Assembly (NCBI GenBank): GCA_964629965.1
Contig: CAZVRZ010000128.1
Coordinates: forward strand, 1-15,164
DNA: 15,164 nt
Direction of reading: 5' to 3'
DNA from: CAZVRZ01 sp964629965
GTDB taxonomy: Bacteria > Chloroflexota > Anaerolineae > Anaerolineales > UBA4823
Made by a program: the position numbers and the translations under genes
In this document: positions 1-5,753 of the stretch, one piece after another
Position numbering within the stretch: position 1 is the stretch's first letter
How the letters are laid out: every line of letters begins with the position of its first letter
The notes under the pieces: model-generated
Databases searched by the model: none
Told to the model about the DNA's origin: nothing
The model's input: the letters and a program-made list of their open reading frames with translations, nothing else

Positions 1-54
1 GATATACGCACGGTTTGTGCGCAGGCCGGTGCACTCGGAAAGCGCACCGTTCAT
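1..54 (-). CDS. Start of an unidentified gene, cut by the window edge
   Basis: Only the first 18 codons are present, beginning MNGALSECTG and open to the window edge. The ATG at 54-52 overlaps the TGA of the upstream coiled-coil gene by four bases (ATGA), the same coupling seen at three other junctions here. This suggests the operon continues to the left. Too little protein is visible to propose a function. Confidence 0.45.
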   Translation of the reverse strand, partial: MNGALSECTGLRTNRAYI

Positions 55-584
55 GGATCACCCGGCGTTTCAGCGCCAGGGGTATCGCCCAGGATCTGGT
101 TCAGCCGAAGCTGCTGCCGGGCGATGATGCGGTCTTGAGCCGCGATATGAGCCCGCAATCCGTCCACCTCTTCTTGGCGGGCGGACTGCTCGGCGGCCAG
201 CGACTGGCGAACGGCAGTCAAGGCGTCTTGCGCTGCGGCCAGGCGATCGGTCAGATCGCTGACTTCAGCTTCCGCCTCGGCCAGGCGTTCGCCCTGCGGA
301 TCAGTGCGCAGGCGCTGGATCTCCTGGTTGGCCCACTTCAAGCTGGTATCCGCGAGCTGGTAGTGGGCATTCAGGGTTTCCAGCCGCCCCTGCTGCTGGC
401 GGCTCCAGGTTGCGAGCGCTCGCCCCAGGTCGCCAAAGGCAGTATCGGGGTGCTGGCCTCGCTGGATGGCCTGGACACAGGCTTCTAAGTCCAGGGGGAT
501 GTGCGCTTCCAGGCCTCGCAAAAAGCTGATGGCGGCCTGGCGGCGAATTTCATCAGGGTCGGGGGGATGCGAAAACCAGGGCAT
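51..584 (-). CDS. Coiled-coil protein of unknown function
   Basis: A 177-aa soluble protein. An N-terminal segment (about residues 1-65) contains a predicted helical stretch with DPDEIRRQAAISFLRGLEAH. It is followed by a long Ala/Glu/Gln-rich region (about 65-165) with heptad-like spacing of Leu, which is typical of a coiled coil. The C-terminus is short and Pro/Gly-rich. I prefer the ATG at 584 because AGGTG lies six bases upstream. A GTG three codons earlier (593) keeps the frame but has no ribosome site in front of it. No signal peptide, membrane segment or catalytic motif is visible. It sits last but one in the visible operon and is coupled to the next gene by an ATGA overlap. A structural or scaffold role is possible, but I do not recognise the family. 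Confidence 0.65.
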   Translation of the reverse strand: MPWFSHPPDPDEIRRQAAISFLRGLEAHIPLDLEACVQAIQRGQHPDTAFGDLGRALATWSRQQQGRLETLNAHYQLADTSLKWANQEIQRLRTDPQGERLAEAEAEVSDLTDRLAAAQDALTAVRQSLAAEQSARQEEVDGLRAHIAAQDRIIARQQLRLNQILGDTPGAETPGDP

Positions 585-589
585 GGGGA

Positions 590-676
590 TCACCTGAAGA
601 GGATGAGGAGGATGACAGGGCCCGCTTTGTAGGAGCTTTCGTTATCAGGTGCAGGGAGGCGGTTTGATGAGGTCAA
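590..676 (-). CDS. Speculative 28-aa ORF with hydrophobic C-terminus
   Basis: A short frame starting with TTG, preceded by AAGGAG at an eight-base spacing, which is a good ribosome site. The start overlaps the TGA of the 29-aa frame upstream, and the stop overlaps the start region of the coiled-coil gene. The peptide has a polar N-terminal half and ends in a hydrophobic run (PVILLILF). Position and ribosome site favour translation. Length, TTG start and lack of any relative I can name argue against it. Confidence 0.2.
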   Translation of the reverse strand: MTSSNRLPAPDNESSYKAGPVILLILFR

Positions 677-762
677 GGGTAAGGCTCCTTGACGGTCAAT
701 GTCTCTCCCCTTCTCGGCATGCGCACCCGGCCGTGGGCAGTGGGATAGAGGGCCTCCTGCAT
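673..762 (-). CDS. Speculative 29-aa ORF after the NurA-like gene
   Basis: ATG lies four bases after the TGA of the NurA-like gene. The frame encodes 29 residues beginning MQEALYPTAHGR, rich in Arg, Pro and Glu, with no recognisable domain. A purine-rich GGGGAAGTGAAG precedes it. Its TGA overlaps the TTG of the next short frame. It could be a small coupled protein or simply spacer. Apart from these two short frames I see nothing in 594-766. Confidence 0.22.
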   Translation of the reverse strand: MQEALYPTAHGRVRMPRRGETLTVKEPYP

Positions 763-766
763 AGCT

Positions 767-1135
767 TCACTTCCCCTTCATCCGGTTTTTAGCCGATGAT
801 TGGTACAGATGCCCGGTCTCAGCCAGGTAACAGGAGCGGGCGCTGGTCTGCAGCACATCCACCAGGTCATAGGGGATCGTTGCGTGCTGGTGGGCCTGGG
901 ATAAAACATACGAGTAACCGGTCATCCGGCTGTCGGCCAGCACCGAAGCGTGGATCGAGTCCACCAGCCGAGGTTCCTCCGCCAGCCAGGATGGGATTTC
1001 GACGCGGGCGACCTCCTGCTCGCTGATCCGCAGGAAGAAAAAGTACACCCCCGCCCCGGCCTCCTGAAAGGCCTGATCGGCTCCGTGCTGATTGACCCCG
1101 GCGCGGCTGTGCGGGGGGTTGGGCGAGCTATTCAT
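767..1135 (-). CDS. NurA-like protein, C-terminal part only
   Basis: A 122-aa protein that resembles the C-terminal third of NurA, the nuclease that works with the HerA translocase in DNA end resection. The visible match is the block from about residue 29: a beta-rich YFFFLRIS, then VARVEIPSWLAE, LVDSIHASVLADSRMTGYSYVLSQAHQHA (about 58-85), ending in basic SAKNRMKGK. The spacing and the late AH pair fit the family. The N-terminal NurA half, with the DGS-type motif and acidic metal ligands, is absent. The start at 1135 has AGGAG five bases upstream, so this short form looks translated in its own right. A longer in-frame reading (199 aa, to 1366) adds low-complexity Pro/Arg sequence and is rejected. 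It may be a decayed gene or a non-catalytic partner of the FtsK/HerA-type ATPase of this operon. Confidence 0.55.
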   Translation of the reverse strand: MNSSPNPPHSRAGVNQHGADQAFQEAGAGVYFFFLRISEQEVARVEIPSWLAEEPRLVDSIHASVLADSRMTGYSYVLSQAHQHATIPYDLVDVLQTSARSCYLAETGHLYQSSAKNRMKGK

Positions 1136-1152
1136 TTCTGCTCCTGATCCAG

Positions 1153-1168
1153 CGCCCGCCTGCGGGCG
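1153..1168 (-). promoter_or_regulatory. GC hairpin just before the NurA-like ribosome site
   Basis: CGCCCG, loop CAGG and CGGGCG form a six-base-pair stem ending about ten bases before the AGGAG of the NurA-like gene. There is no T-run after it, so it is not a standard terminator. It could protect or control the leader of this gene. Function is inferred. Confidence 0.35.
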
Positions 1169-1261
1169 TCCTGGGGCAAATAAGGGCAATTTTGAGGCGC
1201 AAGGATCACCGGGCCCTGCGGCGGCCAGAAAGCGCCCCGGCGGGCTTCCTGGCGAGAGGGC

Positions 1262-1326
1262 GCAAGCGGCAGGGTAAGCGGACTGTAAGCGGAAAGCAAG
1301 CGGCTCCGGTAGCGGCAGGTAAGCGG
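1262..1326 (+). repeat. Helically phased GTAAGCGG repeat array
   Basis: Five 8-base units, G(T/C)AAGCGG, begin at 1262, 1274, 1285, 1296 and 1319. A degenerate sixth (GTAGCGG) begins at 1309. Start-to-start spacing is 10-13 bases, mostly 11, close to one turn of DNA, so a bound protein would line up on one face. The array lies about 130-190 bases upstream of the NurA-like start. It could be an operator, a partition-type site or a second iteron set. It is unrelated in sequence to the GTTACAACC repeats near 8.5 kb. Confidence 0.6.
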
Positions 1327-1624
1327 CGGTTTGCGGGCCGTTTTGGGGTCTCTTGCGAAGTTTCAATTTTTGGCGATTTCATGGACTTTGCCCCTCTGCC
1401 GAGCCCGGTTCGGCGCCTGCGCCTGCTATTGGGCTGAGAGTGGGCAACTCGTAAGCAGCAATCTTTGCCGCCAGGCATCAGCAAAAAACCAGATGAAGGT
1501 CGCGCAGATAGGCTTGTCACCCCTTACCCCCAGGCATATATGCGCAACCTAGAATTTACGCACCGCCACAAACTGCTTTCTTTTTTTAGTGGTACGGCTC
1601 AATCGGCACACTTTACCGATCACT

Positions 1625-1714
1625 TCACATCACTACAGCCATGATCGCAATTCCAATGATCACAATCACAAGATACAACAGGAAAATAGCCAGGCTAAAT
1701 AGAATAACTATCAT
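1625..1714 (-). CDS. Possible 29-aa single-pass membrane peptide
   Basis: ATG two bases after the TAG of the PD-(D/E)XK-like gene opens a 29-codon frame that is hydrophobic almost throughout (MIVILFSLAIFLLYLVIVII, then GIAIMAVVM), long enough for one membrane helix. There are no charged residues. A GGAGG lies upstream but about 15 bases away, which is far for a ribosome site, so translation would probably depend on coupling. Small hydrophobic peptides can be toxins, membrane-complex subunits or chance frames, and the sequence does not decide between these. Confidence 0.38.
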   Translation of the reverse strand: MIVILFSLAIFLLYLVIVIIGIAIMAVVM

Positions 1715-1716
1715 GG

Positions 1717-2295
1717 CTAGTTCACTTTGCCTCCATTACCATTCCCATCGACCACATGCTGGTGAGCCACTCCCCTGCACCTGCCAATATGCCCGCTGCG
1801 CTGGAAACGACTGCTGAAATCGCTGCGACCGCACTTCGGGCATGGCTCGCCTACAAAGTGCCCATCCGTTGAATTTGTGTTTTGTTTCAGGATATCACCA
1901 TGGACTTTGAGCTGTTCTTTTAGTCGATTGTTCTCACGAGACAGTCTCATCGTCTTATATTTCCAGAAGTAAAGCTCAATTAGTGATTGATCGACTGGCT
2001 TGATATTTTCTGCATTCCAATCTGGGTTTTCCAGCCCGATCACCGGGAGTACAAAATCTTCCACGTCAATAATGTAACAAATGACAAGATCACATTCTCT
2101 TATGGAGTGACCATGATCTATGAAATTTGACAGCCGATATTCAAACTCAACCCGATAGGTCATTCCTGAACTTGTGGATATGATCGCGTCTGGAAAGGAA
2201 GATTGAATATTCAGAAGAGTAATCCCGTTTTTGTCACATTCTTGCGCAAACAAAAATATTGTTCCGATCTCGTTGGTTGGCTCAAAACGCGTCAT
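1717..2295 (-). CDS. PD-(D/E)XK-like protein with C-terminal C2HC zinc finger
   Basis: A 192-aa protein. Residues 35-36 are PD, followed by a strand ending VEFEY (E50, E52), then SNFIDHGH (H61, H63) and CDLVICYIID (D69). This order (PDA, x-E-F-E-Y, NF..HGH, DL-V-I-C) recurs in many uncharacterised restriction-endonuclease-fold proteins, so nuclease activity is plausible but not proven. A helical, charged linker (about 105-140) leads to CPKC at 152-155, with H169 and C173 completing a likely zinc site. The start at 2295 follows the TAG of the membrane-protein gene by five bases, with GGAG upstream. A longer frame reaching 2667 only overlaps that gene in another register. Possible roles are DNA cleavage in defence or transfer. 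Confidence 0.6.
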   Translation of the reverse strand: MTRFEPTNEIGTIFLFAQECDKNGITLLNIQSSFPDAIISTSSGMTYRVEFEYRLSNFIDHGHSIRECDLVICYIIDVEDFVLPVIGLENPDWNAENIKPVDQSLIELYFWKYKTMRLSRENNRLKEQLKVHGDILKQNTNSTDGHFVGEPCPKCGRSDFSSRFQRSGHIGRCRGVAHQHVVDGNGNGGKVN

Positions 2296-2300
2296 ATTGG

Positions 2301-2918
2301 CTAATACTCCATTTCCGGTTCCGGTGTCTTCGCCTTGCAATATCGTTTGTGCGCCGCAAGGCTGGTTTGTTTTGCGAACTTGCGCTCGCAAGAATCGCAA
2401 GTGTACAAAAGCTCTGTGAGCTTCTGCGGCGCAGGTTGCGAGCTTTGCGGCGCAAGCTTTCTCCTTTGCTCTCGCAGCGCCCGCATCTCCTCGCGTTCTG
2501 ATGCAATCTTGTTCAGCCGCGAAGCGTGGTCTGAGCGTAGAGCAAGATTCCCGACTGCCACCAGGCTTAGTATTGGGAACACAGCAAGCATCGGGTTGTT
2601 GTCCAGCACTACTGATAACAGGACAACGCCGGCAAAGTACAGCAGAACCATCACAATACCCAGCCACACCGGCGCACCTGGATCCAGCTTGCGTTTACTT
2701 CGCTGATAACTCCATAGCTCCAATGCCGTAGCCGCGCTGGCCACGCCCAGCGTTTCCACAGAAACGCCCACAATTGCCGCCACCCAGGCTGGCCAGCCCA
2801 GCTGTCGCACGATCGCCAGGCTGATCGCCCAGGCAGTTGGAAAGGTGGATAGCCACGGCGAGAGCTTGGATACCAGGCTGATTGCTTTTACTTCGATACT
2901 ACTGTTCGTTGAAATCAT
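2301..2918 (-). CDS. Multi-pass membrane protein with cytoplasmic C2HC finger
   Basis: A 205-aa protein with hydrophobic segments near residues 24-40, 44-67, 83-105 and 108-127, so three or four membrane passes. A charged helical stretch (about 128-155, EREEMRALREQRRK) follows, then a Pro/Gln linker and a zinc finger of form C-x2-C-x12-H-x3-C (C174, C177, H190, C194; YTCDSCERKF and AAHKRYC). A finger tethered to the membrane could bind DNA or another protein of the translocase complex encoded upstream. The ATG at 2918 is preceded by GGAATGAG, a weak ribosome site. I do not recognise the family beyond this architecture. Confidence 0.65.
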   Translation of the reverse strand: MISTNSSIEVKAISLVSKLSPWLSTFPTAWAISLAIVRQLGWPAWVAAIVGVSVETLGVASAATALELWSYQRSKRKLDPGAPVWLGIVMVLLYFAGVVLLSVVLDNNPMLAVFPILSLVAVGNLALRSDHASRLNKIASEREEMRALREQRRKLAPQSSQPAPQKLTELLYTCDSCERKFAKQTSLAAHKRYCKAKTPEPEMEY

Positions 2919-2986
2919 GTTCGTCTCATTCCATCAGGTTAGCCACATGTGCCCGGGAGTAATGGGGTAGAGGCACATCTACGCTG

Positions 2987-3040
2987 CTGCTACTACTTTT
3001 CTCTCCCATGCTACCGGCCGCTACTCGATAGTAGTAGCAG
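2987..3040. repeat. Inverted repeat across the end of the FtsK-like gene
   Basis: CTGCTACTACT (2987-2997) and AGTAGTAGCAG (3030-3040) are perfect 11-base complements separated by 32 bases, with the FtsK-like stop codon inside the loop. The loop is itself GC-rich (ACCGGCCGC). There is no T-run on the minus strand, so a classic terminator is unlikely. It may stabilise the 3' end of the upstream message. The trinucleotide character also allows chance. Confidence 0.4.
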
Positions 3041-4976
3041 TAGCGCTACCGGTCGCAGCATCAACCACACGCTTGACGGCCTCGTGGGCTGCTCCGCCAG
3101 TATATTCAAAGACATCCTGCTCTATTCTTCTCATGGAAAAGCCCTGTTCTGCCAGGCGCCTGATCTTTTCCTCCATACTCTCGTCCGGAACTCGAGTCAT
3201 CCACTCCGGTGCAGGTAAGACCGGCGCAGCCAGCCCTCGCACATAACCAACAATCTGGTCATCAGACGGGTGAAAGGCCACACCCCGGTGGATCTGGCCC
3301 GCCATGCGTGCCATGAAGTGATCATCTGGCAGGCTCTCACCGCCCGGCTGGTTGACCAGGATCGTGCTGATGTACTTATCCATCACTCGCAACATTACCC
3401 GCGCACAGTTGTCTCGCACCACCAGGCCTTCGCGACCCAGGGTGCGCGCGGTGGGATCCGTAGAAGCGCCGACAAACACCAGGCCCATCTTGCGGCCTTT
3501 GCTGGTAATGTGGATGCAGGCCTTCCAGATCCTGCTCCTGAGGTCGCCAGGCGCACTCCAGGCAAGAGACACCAATTCGTCCACGATCACCATAACGGGA
3601 TATCGTTCGGCGCTTTTCAACTGGTTCCATGTAGTCACACGCGCCTGCTTCAATATCGCGCTGCGCTCGTCCACATCGGCAGCCAACGCTTCCAGCACAT
3701 CGACCGCAGCCTGGGGACCTTCTCCACCATCGATCAGATTAGCATGTTCGAGCATTGCAAAATCACCACCAGCGCCATTGACCATGATCACCTGGTAGCC
3801 TTTGGAAAGCGCCGCCGCTGCCATCGGTCGCAAGATGCACATACTCTTCCCCGCCCCGCTTGTTCCTGCCACCAGTAGGTGAGGCGTTCTGAGTGGGTCG
3901 AAGGTGACCGGCTTACCCTGATCTCCTACCCCAAGCAAAAAGTTTTGTCCATTCCAACTTTGAAACGCTGGCCAGGGCGCAGAAGCCGGGATAGCCAGTG
4001 AATGTTGTTCTTCTGGCCTAACGCTGCTTTCGAGAAGCCGGGCAACTTGCGTCGGAGATCCACCCGCCGCTTGCAGCAGCCGTACCATCTGAACATATTC
4101 AGCCATCCTGGCCTGGATATTCACTGGCAGTAGGAGCGGCTTCAACACGTCCAACCAGGGATCAATCATGTTATCTGCAGCAACCACCTTGCCATGCTGG
4201 ATGATCACCGGCGCAGCCCCGTTCGCCTCTCGCCGGATGATCCGATACTGAGCATAATACCTGGCTGCCAGGATGATCAGCAGAACCAACACTGCCGCGG
4301 CAATGGGTAATGCCAACACCTGACCCCAGGCAATAGCAGAATTGGTCATCTTCGTACGCTCGGCAGCCTGGTCTGCCTCAACAGCCTGGGCCGCATAGAC
4401 CGTGGCTTGGGCGATGCTGGCAGCCTTGTATTCGGTTGCCTGCCGGAAGACCGCCTGTGCCGTGTATGTGGCGCTGGCAGCGATTGCCTGGGCCTCTTGG
4501 GTTGCATGGATGGCAACGGCCTGCTGCGTATAATGTGCCTCCTGCGTTGACCGTGCCACATCCGCCGTGGCCGTCCAACCCTGGACGAGCCACGCACGCT
4601 CAGTAGCTGTGGACGCTGCCGCCTGCGTTGCCATGATGGCTGCCTGGGTTGCCTGCGCATGGATCTGCATTGCCTGTGCCGTACCGGTTGCACGCCACTG
4701 CTCGGCAGCATCCAGCGTTGCCTGAGCCTGCATCTCGGCCAGGCGCCTGGCAGCCTGCGCATCCTGTGTGCCTTCGATGGCCTGCAGTGTGCGAGTGGCA
4801 TCCGGCGTTCTGGTGATCGTGTCAATACTGATATCCGGCATTGCACTGCACGATACCAGCAGAGCCAGCATCATCCAGATCACCAGCCAGCAGCGCAGAC
4901 ACAGGAGTGCTTTGCCTAACCGCACGGCCTTATGCCTACAAATCGGACAGATCGTTATCGTGGTTCCTCGGTACAT
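3021..4976 (-). CDS. Membrane-anchored FtsK/HerA-type DNA translocase
   Basis: A 651-aa ATPase expected to pump double-stranded DNA from the inner face of the membrane. Visible order: a CPIC/CLRC pair (10-13, 26-29) that could bind zinc; a hydrophobic run (30-42) ending in a lipobox-like LVSC (C43); a long Ala/Gln/Thr-rich helical region with TQA-type repeats (about 60-208); a membrane helix (218-240); and an FtsK-type motor. The motor has Walker A GTSGAGKS (371-378) and Walker B VMVIVDEL (461-468). The tail (about 610-640, MEEKIRRLAEQGFSMRRIEQ) looks like a small winged helix. The start at 4976 has GGAGGG four bases upstream, although it overlaps the lipoprotein gene by 41 bases. Segregation, conjugation-type transfer or packaging are all possible. 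No relaxase is visible to settle this. Confidence 0.85.
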   Translation of the reverse strand: MYRGTTITICPICRHKAVRLGKALLCLRCWLVIWMMLALLVSCSAMPDISIDTITRTPDATRTLQAIEGTQDAQAARRLAEMQAQATLDAAEQWRATGTAQAMQIHAQATQAAIMATQAAASTATERAWLVQGWTATADVARSTQEAHYTQQAVAIHATQEAQAIAASATYTAQAVFRQATEYKAASIAQATVYAAQAVEADQAAERTKMTNSAIAWGQVLALPIAAAVLVLLIILAARYYAQYRIIRREANGAAPVIIQHGKVVAADNMIDPWLDVLKPLLLPVNIQARMAEYVQMVRLLQAAGGSPTQVARLLESSVRPEEQHSLAIPASAPWPAFQSWNGQNFLLGVGDQGKPVTFDPLRTPHLLVAGTSGAGKSMCILRPMAAAALSKGYQVIMVNGAGGDFAMLEHANLIDGGEGPQAAVDVLEALAADVDERSAILKQARVTTWNQLKSAERYPVMVIVDELVSLAWSAPGDLRSRIWKACIHITSKGRKMGLVFVGASTDPTARTLGREGLVVRDNCARVMLRVMDKYISTILVNQPGGESLPDDHFMARMAGQIHRGVAFHPSDDQIVGYVRGLAAPVLPAPEWMTRVPDESMEEKIRRLAEQGFSMRRIEQDVFEYTGGAAHEAVKRVVDAATGSATATTIE

Positions 4977-5361
4977 AACGCCCTCCGGTCAGACTCTGTA
5001 ACAAAATCAATTTGTACAACTCATCCACACTCGGCGTACCCAGCTGAGGTTTGTGCGCAGCGCGTTCCAGGCGCAGCTGGCTGGCTTCTTCGCGCTGCTT
5101 CCACTGCAAGCGAGGCTGGATCACCACCACATACACCGTAAGGGCAGTCAGCGCAACCATCAAAAACACCACCAGCCACAACAATACACTTTGCGCTGCC
5201 AGGCCGGCGCTTGCAATCTGGGCCGCCCGGGCAGATTCCTGCGCAGCGCGTGAGGCCTCGATGGCCGCTTGCGCCTGCTGGATGGCCACCTGGTTATCAG
5301 TGGGGCCACATCCTACCAGTAAGAACACTGCCAGCAAAAGACAGAGCAACTTTGTTTTCAT
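4936..5361 (-). CDS. Lipoprotein with transmembrane helix, partner of the translocase
   Basis: A 141-aa protein with a lipoprotein signal: MKTK, a hydrophobic core, and lipobox LVGC with the lipidated Cys at 18. Next comes an Ala/Gln-rich helix (about 24-55, repeats of AAQ and ARAAQ), a membrane helix (about 59-81) and a charged, probably cytoplasmic tail of 60 residues. The start ATG overlaps the TGA of the HTH gene (ATGA) and has GGGAGGTG six bases upstream. Its 3' end overlaps the FtsK-like gene by 41 bases. The order lipobox, Ala/Gln helix, membrane helix matches the N-terminal part of that translocase, so the two probably work together. The family is not recognised. Confidence 0.7.
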   Translation of the reverse strand: MKTKLLCLLLAVFLLVGCGPTDNQVAIQQAQAAIEASRAAQESARAAQIASAGLAAQSVLLWLVVFLMVALTALTVYVVVIQPRLQWKQREEASQLRLERAAHKPQLGTPSVDELYKLILLQSLTGGRYVPRNHDNDLSDL

Positions 5362-5726
5362 CGGAGCACCTCCCAATGTCCACCCGTTACGTGGATACGT
5401 CCATTCACAATCTGGATCTTGCCGGCATTTTTCAGACGCCGGAGGATATCTGCGGTCACCGAAATGGTTGATATACCGCACTCCCGAGTAATCTGGCGGA
5501 AGCTGGGAGAATTGCCATCATGGGTACTCTTGAAATTCAGGATGAAGCTCAACACCAAGTCGGGGTTGTACTTCCCACGCGAAAACGTATCCTGACTGGA
5601 TGCTTCCTGTTCAATAACCTGTTCCACTCGCTGCCGGCTGATCCCAAAGCGTTCTGCCACGCTGGCACAAGTGTGCCCCAGCTGCACAAGCCGCCTGATG
5701 GTCATATCACGTTCTTCGTTATTCAT
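5358..5726 (-). CDS. Small DNA-binding protein with two helix-turn-helix motifs
   Basis: A 122-aa protein. Residues 21-38 (ASVAERFGISRQRVEQVI) form a clear helix-turn-helix of the kind in sigma-factor region 4 and resolvase tails. Residues about 54-113 (SPSFRQITRECGIS, then TADILRRLKNAGKI and a short beta wing) resemble the winged helix at the N-terminus of LexA, but the LexA protease part is absent. A strong AAGGAGG lies four bases before the ATG. It sits between the ParB-like gene and the membrane genes and is coupled to the lipoprotein gene. It is likely a regulator of this operon or an accessory factor at a DNA site. The target cannot be read from the sequence. Confidence 0.72.
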   Translation of the reverse strand: MNNEERDMTIRRLVQLGHTCASVAERFGISRQRVEQVIEQEASSQDTFSRGKYNPDLVLSFILNFKSTHDGNSPSFRQITRECGISTISVTADILRRLKNAGKIQIVNGRIHVTGGHWEVLR

Positions 5727-5753
5727 TGCGCCTCCTTAAAAACTGTCATGGTA

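Larger units (their letters stand above)
1136..1624. other. 489-base stretch without a convincing gene
   Basis: Between the possible 29-aa membrane peptide and the NurA-like gene no frame looks coding. Open frames here translate to Arg/Pro/Ala-rich low-complexity protein. From right to left it holds an AT-rich part with an oligo-T run on the plus strand near 1580, a mixed section, the phased GTAAGCGG repeat array (1262-1326), and a GC-rich hairpin just before the NurA-like ribosome site (1153-1168). A promoter for the leftmost genes would be expected here, but I could not identify a convincing pair of boxes. It is the longest non-coding interval in the window and probably regulatory. Confidence 0.6.

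Noticed and set aside
1136..1366. N-terminal extension of the NurA-like gene to 1366
   Set aside because: Adds Pro/Gly/Arg-rich sequence across the repeat array with no NurA features. The ATG at 1135 has its own ribosome site.
2296..2667. N-terminal extension of the PD-(D/E)XK-like gene to 2667
   Set aside because: Overlaps the membrane-protein gene in another frame and yields Cys/Arg-rich low-complexity sequence.
2926..3009. 27-codon minus-strand frame between the FtsK-like and membrane-protein genes
   Set aside because: Ser-run from trinucleotide repeats, no ribosome site, partly inside the inverted repeat.
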